Below, piece by piece: positions 1-8,431 of a stretch of 64,000 nt of DNA. The notes under the pieces are model-generated. The model worked only from the letters and a program-made list of their open reading frames with translations, did no database searches and was not told the DNA's origin. The stretch's first letter is position 1; each line of letters opens with the position of its first letter. The position numbers and the translations under genes were made by a program. Origin of the DNA: Hymenobacter siberiensis (GTDB taxonomy: Bacteria > Bacteroidota > Bacteroidia > Cytophagales > Hymenobacteraceae); assembly GCF_018967845.1 (NCBI RefSeq), contig NZ_JAHLZZ010000001.1, positions 1,736,001 to 1,800,000 of the forward strand. Direction: 5' to 3'.

Positions 1-127
1 AGCGCTCGACCAGTACGTTGGTCAGCGCCGACAGTGGCAGGAAATGAAGTAGAAAAGACTGCCCAGTCAAATCCGGTTCAGTACTATGTTTTTTACCGTC
101 CACTATTTGACTATTCTTTCGGGACAT
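1..127 (-). CDS. N-terminal part of an unidentified protein, running off the left edge
   Basis: Reading the reverse strand from an ATG at 127 gives 42 uninterrupted codons to the window edge, beginning MSRKNSQIVDGKKHSTEP and continuing into a hydrophobic stretch (FLLHFLPLSALTNVLVE). The polar start followed by a hydrophobic segment looks protein-like, possibly a membrane anchor or a buried helix. I do not recognise the family. A competing reading on the forward strand would end in a stop at 50-52. The gene would be transcribed in the same direction as the PKS trio. The call rests on an open frame only. Confidence 0.4.
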   Translation of the reverse strand, partial: MSRKNSQIVDGKKHSTEPDLTGQSFLLHFLPLSALTNVLVER

Positions 128-266
128 AATTCTGAAAAAGCAGTCGTTAGTGGCTCGTTGAAACCACTCAGATTAGCTTACACCGGTCTGGCTGCCTCTG
201 CGCCTTCTGCGGGCTAAAAAACCGTTCGTTTTGGGTATCAATATAAGCAGCCAGCTCACCCAACCC

Positions 267-965
267 CTAAAAAACCACCTGCCAGCGAAAGGCCCAGCGC
301 CAGCGCAGCTCGTACTTCGTGATGCCTGCCCGCGCCAGCAAATCTACCCAGTTCTGCCGCCGGAAGGCGCGGGCCACCGACAGCGGCGCATCGTGTCGCA
401 CGAGGTAGGAGCCGCCCAGTAGCCACGTCAGCCACTTGATGCTGTGGTAGGCCAGCCAGTGCCGGTGCAGGTCGTTGATGACCACGGCCACGCCGGCCTG
501 CTGGTGCCACTGCCGCAGCAGCGGCACCAGCTCATTATCGGTAAAATGGTGGCAGAACAGGCTGCACGTCAGCACATCGAAGGGCTGCGCCTGAAACTCC
601 GGGGAGAAAATGTCGAACTGTCGGTAGCTGATTTCGGGATATTCCCGGCTTTTGGCCGTGGCATATTCCAGCATAAAGGCATTGGCATCGATGCCCGTCA
701 GCTCTATGGCGATTCCGTTTTTGCGGGCCCAGCGGGCTACGTGGCGCAGGGTGTCGCCGCCGCCGCTGCCCAGGTCGGCCAGGCGCAGGGGCCGGCTGGT
801 CGGAAACCGGCTTTTCAGGCGTTGCAGCGCGTTCAGCACTGGCGCATAGCCGCCCAGCCAGGTATTGATGGTTTCCAGCTCGTCGAGGTTCTGGCGCAGG
901 GCATCGTTGGCCAGCGTCAGGTCGTCCATCAGCTCCGGGCCGGCAGCGCGTTCAGAAAAATCCAA
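267..965 (-). CDS. Class I SAM-dependent methyltransferase of the type III PKS locus
   Basis: A 232-residue protein with the SAM-binding glycine loop LADLGSGGGDTLRHVA near residue 60, an acidic residue after strand 2 (LTGIDANAF), and the motif FDVLTCSLFCHHF near residue 130, typical of small-molecule methyltransferases. It is the last gene of a same-strand trio (FAD oxidoreductase, type III PKS, methyltransferase), and starts about 70 bases after the PKS gene ends. By context it probably methylates the PKS product, for example a resorcinol, pyrone or quinone-type lipid. The family is clear from the motifs. The substrate is inferred. Confidence 0.85.
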   Translation of the reverse strand: MDFSERAAGPELMDDLTLANDALRQNLDELETINTWLGGYAPVLNALQRLKSRFPTSRPLRLADLGSGGGDTLRHVARWARKNGIAIELTGIDANAFMLEYATAKSREYPEISYRQFDIFSPEFQAQPFDVLTCSLFCHHFTDNELVPLLRQWHQQAGVAVVINDLHRHWLAYHSIKWLTWLLGGSYLVRHDAPLSVARAFRRQNWVDLLARAGITKYELRWRWAFRWQVVF

Positions 966-1036
966 TGATGCGGTATGAATGATGAGCTACAAGATAAGTA
1001 TCTCATAACAAGTTGGATGTGTCTATGCGAAAATTG

Positions 1037-2203
1037 CTACGCGGATATAAGAGCGTCCGCTTTGCTTGAGTCATAACTCATGACTTTTAACTCATAACTC
1101 ACCTCCAGCAGCATGGCCTCCATTGTCAGGCCCGGGCCGAAGGCGAAGCTGAGCACGGGCGCGCCGGCATCGGCCGGGGTGGCGTGGGCCAGCACGTCGC
1201 GCAGCACAAACAGCACCGTGGCCGACGACATATTGCCATAGTCGCGCAGCACGCGGTAGGCGTGGCGGTTATCGTCGTGGGTCAGGCCCAGCTCGGTCTC
1301 AATAGTTTCCAGAATCTTACGCCCGCCGGGGTGAATGGCAAAGTGCCGGATGTCGGCCAGCTCCACGGGCAGGCTGGCCAGCAGCCCATCCGTCAGGTTG
1401 CGGATGCCGCGCTGAATCAGCTTCGGTACGTAGCTGCTCAGCGTCATCTCAAACCCAAAGTCGTTGATGTGCCACGCCATATCGTCGTGCCCATCGGGCT
1501 CCAGGCCGCAGTGAAAGGCCTGCAGCGCTAGACTGGGCACGCCGTTGGGCAGCGGGCGGGCCTGCACCAGGCAGGCCGCCGCGCCATCGCCAAACAGCGC
1601 GTTGCTGATGAGGTGGTCTTCCTCGGGGCTCTTCTGGAAGTGCAGCGTGCATAGCTCAACGCTCACAATCAGCACGCGGGCCTGAGCATCGGCGCGGCAG
1701 AAGGCATCGGCCAGCTTCACGGCGTTCACGGCGGCGTAGCAGCCCATGAAATTCACGCAGGTACGGCGCACGTCGCGGCGCAGGCCCAGGGTCTGCACCA
1801 GCTCAATGTCCAGCCCCGGCGCGTACATGCCCGTGCAGCTCACCGTCACCAGGTGCGTGATGGTGTCCGCCGCCACGTCGGGCACCTGGCGCAGGCACTC
1901 GCGCACGGCCTCGGTAGCCAGCGGCAACGCTTCCCGCCGGTAAACGGCCATGCGCTGGCCCACGCTCGGAAACGGCTCCAGGGTGGGGGTATTGGGAAAA
2001 AACGTGTAGTCGCCATTGGCCCGGCCGTAGTCGGGCAGCACCGAATAGCGGTGCGCAATGCCCGACACCCGGTACAGCGCCCGCAGCTTGCGCGTGTCGT
2101 TTTCGCCAAATTCCAGGGCCTGGGCCATGAAATCGGCAATTTGCGGCTGCGCAATGCGGTGGACGGGGTTGGCTGTGCCAATGGCACCTAAGTAACTCGG
2201 CAT
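1037..2203 (-). CDS. Type III polyketide synthase (chalcone/stilbene synthase family)
   Basis: A 388-residue ketosynthase-fold enzyme of normal family length. The catalytic triad is visible: Cys155 in NFMGCYAAVNA, His291 in FAIHPGGRKI and Asn324 in DYGNMSSATV. The C-terminal GFGPG-like loop reads FAFGPGLTMEAML. Such enzymes condense a starter acyl-CoA (often a long fatty acyl chain in bacteria) with malonyl-CoA into resorcinols or pyrones. The next genes on both sides encode a FAD oxidoreductase and a methyltransferase, a trio often found together in Bacteroidota. The last 15 or so residues (VSYELKVMSYDSSK region) are encoded by a degenerate tandem repeat and look like a non-native extension. 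Confidence 0.93.
   Translation of the reverse strand: MPSYLGAIGTANPVHRIAQPQIADFMAQALEFGENDTRKLRALYRVSGIAHRYSVLPDYGRANGDYTFFPNTPTLEPFPSVGQRMAVYRREALPLATEAVRECLRQVPDVAADTITHLVTVSCTGMYAPGLDIELVQTLGLRRDVRRTCVNFMGCYAAVNAVKLADAFCRADAQARVLIVSVELCTLHFQKSPEEDHLISNALFGDGAAACLVQARPLPNGVPSLALQAFHCGLEPDGHDDMAWHINDFGFEMTLSSYVPKLIQRGIRNLTDGLLASLPVELADIRHFAIHPGGRKILETIETELGLTHDDNRHAYRVLRDYGNMSSATVLFVLRDVLAHATPADAGAPVLSFAFGPGLTMEAMLLEVSYELKVMSYDSSKADALISA
1068..1102. repeat. Degenerate tandem repeat at the 3' end of the PKS gene
   Basis: Near-repeats of a unit like ACTCATA / ACTCATG / TTAACTC lie over the last codons of the PKS gene. Similar short-unit arrays occur at 13691-13788, 30674-30754, 32363-32398, 36305-36411 and 59729-59814 in this window, always at gene ends. 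Here the array is translated, so the PKS C-terminus appears to have been extended by the repeat. Confidence 0.6.
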
Positions 2204-2389
2204 TCCGGGAAGGATTTTCGGATTTTAAAAACGCATGATAACCAATGCGCCTGACGGCTGAAATTACGGGTAGTCCCGCACATTGGTCCACTACTTACGG
2301 AATAAGGCAGGATTTTACACGTTTGGGTCCAAAAAAACACCAATAACATTCCGGCCTTGGTGCCCGGACTGCCGCGCTGCCGCCAGATT

Positions 2390-3508
2390 TTAGAAGGGCT
2401 GGCCGTGGGTGCGGCGCATCAGGGCCCGCACCGCGCCCGGCCAGTGGCGCAGGCCGCCCACCACCGCCTCGCTCAGCAGCGGTCCGCCAAAGAGCTGCTG
2501 CACCGCCCGGCCCACCCGCAGGCGCGCCCCAAACTGGGTCTGCCAGGCGCGGGCGTAGTCCGTTTCCAGCTGCGGGCGGCTGGTGCGGCCCGCCAAAAAA
2601 ACATCGGCCGCCGCCGCCGCCAGCGCCGCGCCGTGCAGCGCCATGGCCATACCATTACCACACAGCGGCGTGATGAGGCCCGCCGCGTCGCCCACCATCA
2701 GGATGTGCTGCTCCACGGGCTGCTTGGGGGCGAAGGATATCTCGTTGATGACCTCGGGCTGTGGATACAGCACTTCGGCCGCGTCCAGGATTTCGCGCAG
2801 GCGTGGGTTGCGGGCCAGCACCTCCCGCTCCAGCGCCGGAATAGTGCCGTGGTCCTTCAGGTTCTGGCGCGAGCTGAGGTAGCAAAAGCACAGCTTGTCC
2901 TCCTCGATGGCTGAAATGCCGGCGTAGCCATCGGCGAAGTTGTGCAGCGCAATCACATCGCGCGGAAAGCCCGGCAGGTGCAAATGGTACTTCACGCCCA
3001 GGTAGGGCGAGCGCTGCGCGAAAAACGGCCGCTGCAGCTGCCGGTCGAGGTTGGCGCGCTTGCCGTAGGTGCCCAGCACCACGCGGGCCGTGAGGGTGCG
3101 GCCGTCGGCCAGGGTCACGGTGTGCCGGTCGGCGGCGGGGTCAAAGGTTACGTCTGTCACCGTGTTTTTGAGGTGAAACACCACCCCGGCCGCCACGCCC
3201 TGCCGGTACAGAAAATCATCGAGCACGTAGCGGCTCACGCCAAAGCCGCCCAGGTCGAGCGGGCTGCTAAGCGTGCGGCCGCCCGGCGACGACAGCAGGA
3301 ACCGCGAAATGGCCGCCGGACCCAACTCAGCCGGGTCGGCCCCGAGGCGGCGCAGGTAGGGCAGCACCTCATTGCTCACGTATTCGCCGCACACTTTATG
3401 AAACGGATACTGCTTGCGCTCCACTACTGCTACCTGGTAGCCGCGCCGGGCCAGGTCCAGGGCGGCCGCCAGCCCGGCCAGGCCACCGCCAATCAACAAA
3501 ATATCCAT
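2390..3508 (-). CDS. FAD-dependent oxidoreductase (geranylgeranyl-reductase / UbiH-like)
   Basis: A 372-residue flavoprotein. The N-terminus has a Rossmann FAD motif (IGGGLAGLAAALDLA, residues 6-20) followed by an acidic residue (VVERKQYPFHKVCGEYVS), where the HKVCGE segment is characteristic of the geranylgeranyl-reductase-like group. A second FAD-contact motif, GDAAGLITPLCGNG, is near residue 270. It is the first gene of the PKS trio, with about 185 bases to the PKS start. It probably oxidises or reduces the polyketide or a lipid intermediate. The exact reaction cannot be read from sequence. Confidence 0.88.
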   Translation of the reverse strand: MDILLIGGGLAGLAAALDLARRGYQVAVVERKQYPFHKVCGEYVSNEVLPYLRRLGADPAELGPAAISRFLLSSPGGRTLSSPLDLGGFGVSRYVLDDFLYRQGVAAGVVFHLKNTVTDVTFDPAADRHTVTLADGRTLTARVVLGTYGKRANLDRQLQRPFFAQRSPYLGVKYHLHLPGFPRDVIALHNFADGYAGISAIEEDKLCFCYLSSRQNLKDHGTIPALEREVLARNPRLREILDAAEVLYPQPEVINEISFAPKQPVEQHILMVGDAAGLITPLCGNGMAMALHGAALAAAAADVFLAGRTSRPQLETDYARAWQTQFGARLRVGRAVQQLFGGPLLSEAVVGGLRHWPGAVRALMRRTHGQPF

Positions 3509-3603
3509 TTAACTGGTCGGGGAAATAAGGACAGTGGAAGTGAAAGTAGTGGAGTTTATCGAGGTTTTCGGATATTCTGGTGTAGCTTATTGCACAAGGG
3601 CTG

Positions 3604-3611
3604 TATCTTTG
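3604..3611 (+). promoter_or_regulatory. Candidate Bacteroidota -7 element upstream of the T9SS protein
   Basis: TATCTTTG matches the Bacteroidota -7 consensus TAnnTTTG, about 70 bases before the ATG at 3683. No good -33 TTTG is seen at the usual distance, so this is a weak call. Confidence 0.35.
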
Positions 3612-3682
3612 TCAACTAAAAGCGAATTTTACCGTTAATCCAACAACTTACTGCCCTTTCTACCGCCTACTAAATTTACAGT

Positions 3683-4069
3683 ATGATGAAACGCTTACTT
3701 TTACCTCTGCTATTATTTGTCTGCCTTAGCCTCGGCGTCGGGCCGGTGCTGCACACGGTGCCCACCGTGTCGGCCGCCTCCATGCACCGCCCCGGCCAGC
3801 AAACCCGCCCCAGCGACGACAAAACCCTGCTGGTTTATCCTAACCCCAGCACCGGCATTGTGCACCTCACCATCAATAACTTGCAGGGCAAGAAAGTGGA
3901 GTTGAGCGTGCTGAACGTTATCGGCTCGGTGCTCTACCACGAAACCGTCACGGAATTCAACGACAAATATTCCCGCACGCTTGATTTAAGCAAATTTGCC
4001 AACGGCCTGTACTACGTGCGGCTTGAGTCGGATAACACCAGCCAGATGTGCAAGCTGGTTATTCGCTAA
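3683..4069 (+). CDS. Small secreted protein with T9SS type A sorting domain
   Basis: A 128-residue protein with an N-terminal signal peptide (MMKRLLLPLLLFVCLSLG, cleavage probably near residues 30-32) followed almost directly by a type A C-terminal sorting domain: the YPNPSTG signature near residue 52, a LSVLNVIG strand, and the FANGLYYVRLES...KLVIR ending. Such domains direct export through the type IX secretion system and are removed or anchored at the surface. There is almost no cargo between signal and sorting domain, which is odd for a T9SS substrate. A strong terminator follows 15 bases downstream. Confidence 0.85.
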   Translation: MMKRLLLPLLLFVCLSLGVGPVLHTVPTVSAASMHRPGQQTRPSDDKTLLVYPNPSTGIVHLTINNLQGKKVELSVLNVIGSVLYHETVTEFNDKYSRTLDLSKFANGLYYVRLESDNTSQMCKLVIR

Positions 4070-4084
4070 CCGAAAATTCAGGGC

Positions 4085-4140
4085 ATTATCAATCAATAAA
4101 AAAAGCAGCTTTCGGGCTGCTTTTTTTATTGATTGATAAT
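4085..4140. terminator. Bidirectional intrinsic terminator
   Basis: A perfect 25-bp stem (4085-4109 with 4116-4140) has a six-base TTTCGG loop, and A and T runs inside the stem so that it can terminate in both directions. It separates the T9SS gene from the reverse-strand small peptide and monooxygenase. Confidence 0.9.
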
Positions 4141-4147
4141 TGGAGGA

Positions 4148-4255
4148 TTATTGGGCACGCACCGGAATGGGCGTGAGCATTTCTTCGACGTTGGATACAG
4201 TTTTGAGCGCCATAATGGCGGTTACCAGCAAGAGGCCAAGCATGAAAATAAACAT
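4148..4255 (-). CDS. Predicted 35-residue membrane peptide
   Basis: Reverse-strand ATG at 4255 to TAA at 4148 encodes 35 residues: a hydrophobic first half (MFIFMLGLLLVTAIMALKTV) and a polar tail (SNVEEMLTPIPVRAQ), the profile of a single-pass membrane peptide. Its stop lies just beyond the strong terminator that would end its transcript. I know of no family for it. Support is the open frame, membrane profile and terminator placement. It could also be a chance frame. Confidence 0.4.
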   Translation of the reverse strand: MFIFMLGLLLVTAIMALKTVSNVEEMLTPIPVRAQ

Positions 4256-4353
4256 AATGCTACAGAAAAATCTAGTGGACAAAAAGCAGCCTGATTCAGC
4301 AAGCTGCATCTGATGCATTCAACCCCGAAAGCCCCGGCCAGGTTTCAATAAGA

Positions 4354-5442
4354 TTAGGGCATTTGCAGCAGGGCCTGCACCACGCGCCGGGCATCGGCCC
4401 CAATACCGTTGAGCAGCGCCGAGTTACGGCTATCGAGCCAGTCGAGTCCCAGAAACGCCACGCCCGGCGCGGCCGTGAGGCCGCGCTGGTGCCGGGGCTG
4501 GCCATTGGCCTCAAAAATGGGCAGCTCCAGCCAGTCGTAGGCCGGGCGGTAGCCGGTGGCCCACACCACGGCATCGAGGGGAGGGGAGGCCGCCCGCTGG
4601 CCCTCAATGGCCCCGGTGGGCAGCACCGCCGTGGCCCGGCCAATGAAGGTGGCCGCCGGCAGCCGGCGCAGGCGCGCCAGGTCGCCGCTCACCACGGGTT
4701 CGGGCTGGCTCACCATCCAGCGGCCGAGGGCCGTGTGGCGCGGAATGCGCAGCAGGCCCAGTAGCGTCAGGCCGGCCCACATCAGCTGGCTGTTGGGCAT
4801 GGCCGGAGTCTTCTCATCGAAAGCCACGAAAACCGGCCGGCCGGTGGCCGCAATATCGGCCGCGATTTGCAGGGCCGAGTTGCCGCTGCCCACCACGGCC
4901 ACCGGGCCGGTGCCGGGCAGCTGGCTCGGCCGGCGGTAGTCGCGGCTGGGCAGCTGGGCCACGGCAGCAGGCAGCTGGGTGGCCCACGCCGGTATTTTGG
5001 GGGTGGTGTAGGGGCCGGTGGCCACTATCACGCGGCGGGCAGCGTAGGTGCGGCCGGCGGCGGTGTGCGCGTGGTAGCCGGGCTGGCCGGGGGCGGCTGT
5101 GAGGCGGGTCACGCGCTGGTCGGCATCGAGCGGAAACGCGAAATGGGCGGCGTAGTCGCGCAGGTAGGCGCTGGTTTCGGCCCGAGTTGGGTAGCGGAGG
5201 CGGCGGCCGGGCCAGGGCCGGCCGGGCAGGCCGCTGGCCCAGGCCGGAGAAAACAGGCGGAGCGAATCGTAGCGGGTGTCCCAGGCATGGCCGGCCGTGG
5301 GCGCAGCATCCAGCAGGCGGAAATCAACGCCGTGCCGTTGCAGGTAATAAGCGGCGGCCAGTCCGGCCTGTCCCGCCCCAATCACCAGCGTGTCGGTGTG
5401 AATAAGCGGGGCCGCCGGGGCCAGGGGAATGGGAAGGGGCAT
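4354..5442 (-). CDS. Flavin-containing monooxygenase-like NAD(P)/FAD oxidoreductase
   Basis: A 362-residue flavoprotein with two dinucleotide-binding folds: FAD motif VIGAGQAGLAAAYYL near residue 20, and NADPH motif VAVVGSGNSALQIAADIA near residue 185. The DAVVWATGYRPAY segment near residue 280 is the usual late ATG motif of this group. The segment GHAWDTRYDSLRLFSPAWAS is typical of the CzcO / YUC-like flavoprotein family, often misannotated as potassium transport. It starts five bases after the kinase gene's stop codon region on the same strand, so the two may be cotranscribed. The substrate is unknown. Confidence 0.85.
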   Translation of the reverse strand: MPLPIPLAPAAPLIHTDTLVIGAGQAGLAAAYYLQRHGVDFRLLDAAPTAGHAWDTRYDSLRLFSPAWASGLPGRPWPGRRLRYPTRAETSAYLRDYAAHFAFPLDADQRVTRLTAAPGQPGYHAHTAAGRTYAARRVIVATGPYTTPKIPAWATQLPAAVAQLPSRDYRRPSQLPGTGPVAVVGSGNSALQIAADIAATGRPVFVAFDEKTPAMPNSQLMWAGLTLLGLLRIPRHTALGRWMVSQPEPVVSGDLARLRRLPAATFIGRATAVLPTGAIEGQRAASPPLDAVVWATGYRPAYDWLELPIFEANGQPRHQRGLTAAPGVAFLGLDWLDSRNSALLNGIGADARRVVQALLQMP

Positions 5443-5447
5443 GCGCG

Positions 5448-8339
5448 CTAGGATTGCAGCTCGGGAAACTCCGTGCGCAGGCCGGCCATTACCTGCTCCG
5501 TAACGGTGCGGATGAGGGTGACCTGCCGGGCGGCGTGGGCCGGGGCGGGCGGCGTTTCGGCGTAGGCCTCCGCCTCCCGAATGACGTGGCGCAGGCTTTC
5601 CACCCCCAGGCCGTCGAGGGAGCTTTTGAGGTGGTGGGCGGCGTCGCCCAGGGCTTCCCAGGCGCCTTTGGTCAGGGCCTCGTCGAGGGCAGTGAGGATG
5701 GCGGGCGTGGTTTCGATGAAGGCCCAGGCCAGGCGGCGCACGATGGTTTCGTCGTTGCGCACTAGCTGGCGCACATTGCTTAGGTTATAGAGGGACGGTG
5801 CTGCGGAAGGCATAGTGGGAGTGGTGAGGGGAGTAGACGGGGATTTGCTGGCCTGGCTGTGGTGTGCCAGCACGGCCTGCATGGTTTCGAGGAGCTGCTC
5901 TTCGCGGTAGGGCTTGGCAAGGTAGCCGGCAAAGCCGGATGCCCGCAGGCGCTCGGCCTCGCCGGACTGGGCGCGGGCCGTGAGGGCAATGACCGGAGTA
6001 GCGGCCCGGCTGGGGTCGGGGTGTTGGCGCAGGGCGCGGGCGGCGGTTTCGCCGTCCATGCCCGGCATCTGAATATCCATTAATACCAGGTCGAAGGTCC
6101 GGTGTTCAAAAAGGTTGATGGCGGCCAGGCCACTGGCTGCGGTGGTTACCTGCCAGCCCCAGTTGCGCAGCACGGTTTCGGCCAGCAGGCTGTTCACCAG
6201 GTTGTCTTCTACCAGCAAAATGCGGCCGGCATCGGCCAGGGCAGGGGCCTCGGCCGGCGTTTCAGGTTCTGCCGGGCGGGCGGCGGCTACCGGCTGGAAG
6301 GCCAGCGTGAAGGCAAACGTACTGCCCTGGTTCACCTCGCTGGACACCTGCAGCACACCGCCCATGAGTTTCACCAGGCCTTCCGAAATACTCAGGCCCA
6401 GGCCCGTGCCGCCGTACTCGCGGTCGGTGCTGGCGGTGGCCTGGGTGAAGGGCTCGAAGATTTTATCCAGTGTTTCGGGCGCAATGCCCAGGCCGGTGTC
6501 GCTCACCATGAATTGCAGCCACACCGTGCCCGCAGGCTCGGTGTGCTGGCGGGGGCCGGGCACCACCCGGCAGCGCAGGTGGATGGTGCCGGTTTCGGTG
6601 AACTTGATGGCGTTGCTGACCAGGTTGAGCAGCACCTGGCGCAGGCGGTGCGCGTCGCCCAGCACGGGGCCGGGCAGCGTGGGCTTCTCGATGCGTAGGT
6701 GCAGGCCCTTTTCCCGGGCGCGGGGCCGCAGCAGAGCCGCGCAGCCGCGCAGCAGCTCTATGGGAGCAAAAGATATGGCCTCGGGCTGCAGCTTGCCCGC
6801 GCCGAGGCGGGCGGTGGTGAGCACGTCGTTCAGCACATTGAGTAGGTGCTCGGCCGATTCGCCCAGCAGCCGCAGGTAATCGTGCTGGCTGCGGCTGAGG
6901 GTGGTTTTCACCAGCACCCCCGTCAGGCCCAGAATGCCGTGCAGCGGCGTGCGGATTTCGTGGCTCATGTTGGCCAGGAAATCCTCCTTGGCCTGGGCAT
7001 CAACCTGGGCTGTCGCAATGGCACCCTCTAGGGCCTGCTGGGTGCTTTTTAGCTCGGTAATGTTGCTGTCCACGCCCAGCACCTGGGCCGTGCCGTCGTC
7101 CTGCACAAACAGTCGCTTCACGCTGCTAAACCAGTTGACCCGGCCATCGGGGTTCGTGAAGCACTCCTCCTGCGTCAGGTCCTGGCCGGTGGTGAGCACC
7201 TGCAGGTCCTGCTGCCGGTAGCGGGCGGCGTCTTCCGTGGTTGGAATGTCCGGCTTGCCGGCGCGCACCAGCTCATCGGGCGTCATATTATACAAAGCGG
7301 CCAGCGACTTGTTGGCCAGCAGGTAATTGCCGTGCTCATCCTTTAGGTAGATGGGGTGGGGCAGGGCATCAATCACCTGCCGGAACAGGCGGTGCTGCTC
7401 AGTGAGCCGGGCGGTGGCAAGGCGGTGCTGCTCGTCGTCGGCCCGCTGCTCGCTAATATCCTCGGTCACGCTGATAACGCTGGTGGTTCGGCCCTGGGCA
7501 TCGCGTCCAAAGGGCGCGTGGGCGCTGTGCAGCCAGCGGATGGTGCCGTCGCGGTGGCGGGCCGTGTACTCCACGGCTCGTACCTCGCCATCGCGCAGCT
7601 GGGCCACGTCCTTCATGGTGCCCTGGTAGCATACCAGCGACTCGGTCGGCAGCAGGTGCGGGAGCAGGTGGCCGGGCGGGAAGGCTAGAATCTCTTCGCT
7701 GGTATAACCCAGCAGGGTTTCGATGCGGCGGTTAGTGTAGGTGGTGCGCTGCTGCTGCAGGTCGAACACCGCCACCAGGTTGGGCACCACGTCCAGCACC
7801 TGCCGCAGCTGGTGGCGGCTCTGGCGCAGCTCGTCCATGGCGGCGCGATGGCGGGTCACGTCTTCGGCACTGCCCATAATCTCCCAGACCTGGCCTTCGG
7901 GGCCCAGCACGCTGGCCCGCATGCGCAGGCGCAGCAGGTGCCAGCTGCCGTCGTGGTGGCGCACGCGGCAGTCCCAGATGGCGGTCTGGTGCCGCGCCAG
8001 CAGCTGCTTCATATCCGATTGCATGAGCTGCGCCAGGGAGTCTGGGTGCATTATCTGCTGGCACAGGCTGGCGCCCAGCGCCAGCAGCGCCTGGGCCGTG
8101 TAGCCCAGCACGGTGTGGCAATGCTGGTTGCAGTGCACCAGCTGGCGGTGCCGCATGTCGTAGCTGAACAGGATGAGCGCCACCCGGTTGGCCAGTACCT
8201 GCCTTGGCACCACCCCCGGCAGGGCGGCGGCATTGCCGGCAGGTGCGAGCGGGGGGAGCTGCATCCTGCGTCCGGCCACCCGCCGGGCTGCTGACGCAGC
8301 GGCCCGGCGAGCCAGACGAGGATAACGAGAGCGACGCAT
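5448..8339 (-). CDS. Hybrid sensor histidine kinase with three PAS domains, receiver and HPt
   Basis: The 963-residue reading starts at the ATG at 8339. An upstream ATG at 8396 would add 19 residues. Domain order: three PAS/PAC units (roughly residues 40-410), HisKA with the phospho-accepting His in NMSHEIRTPLHG near 458, HATPase with N-box VLLNLVSNAIKF and G-box DTGLGIAPE, a receiver domain with phospho-Asp in LVLMDIQMPGMDG near 754, and a C-terminal HPt with AAHHLKSSLDG near 901. No clear membrane segment is seen, so it probably senses inside the cell through PAS ligands. The neighbouring sigma-54-type regulator is the obvious output partner. Confidence 0.93.
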   Translation of the reverse strand: MRRSRYPRLARRAAASAARRVAGRRMQLPPLAPAGNAAALPGVVPRQVLANRVALILFSYDMRHRQLVHCNQHCHTVLGYTAQALLALGASLCQQIMHPDSLAQLMQSDMKQLLARHQTAIWDCRVRHHDGSWHLLRLRMRASVLGPEGQVWEIMGSAEDVTRHRAAMDELRQSRHQLRQVLDVVPNLVAVFDLQQQRTTYTNRRIETLLGYTSEEILAFPPGHLLPHLLPTESLVCYQGTMKDVAQLRDGEVRAVEYTARHRDGTIRWLHSAHAPFGRDAQGRTTSVISVTEDISEQRADDEQHRLATARLTEQHRLFRQVIDALPHPIYLKDEHGNYLLANKSLAALYNMTPDELVRAGKPDIPTTEDAARYRQQDLQVLTTGQDLTQEECFTNPDGRVNWFSSVKRLFVQDDGTAQVLGVDSNITELKSTQQALEGAIATAQVDAQAKEDFLANMSHEIRTPLHGILGLTGVLVKTTLSRSQHDYLRLLGESAEHLLNVLNDVLTTARLGAGKLQPEAISFAPIELLRGCAALLRPRAREKGLHLRIEKPTLPGPVLGDAHRLRQVLLNLVSNAIKFTETGTIHLRCRVVPGPRQHTEPAGTVWLQFMVSDTGLGIAPETLDKIFEPFTQATASTDREYGGTGLGLSISEGLVKLMGGVLQVSSEVNQGSTFAFTLAFQPVAAARPAEPETPAEAPALADAGRILLVEDNLVNSLLAETVLRNWGWQVTTAASGLAAINLFEHRTFDLVLMDIQMPGMDGETAARALRQHPDPSRAATPVIALTARAQSGEAERLRASGFAGYLAKPYREEQLLETMQAVLAHHSQASKSPSTPLTTPTMPSAAPSLYNLSNVRQLVRNDETIVRRLAWAFIETTPAILTALDEALTKGAWEALGDAAHHLKSSLDGLGVESLRHVIREAEAYAETPPAPAHAARQVTLIRTVTEQVMAGLRTEFPELQS

Positions 8340-8431
8340 TAAAAAAAGAGCTAAGCGTAAAACAATGTCGCAGGCAAAGGCAAAGCGCACCAACAAATCC
8401 GGCGAAAACCCGGCAGCCCCCTCGCCGGTAT

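Noticed and set aside
84..215. Forward 43-codon frame starting MFFTVHYLTIL.
   Set aside because: It overlaps the better-looking reverse frame 1-127, and its second half has no protein-like pattern.
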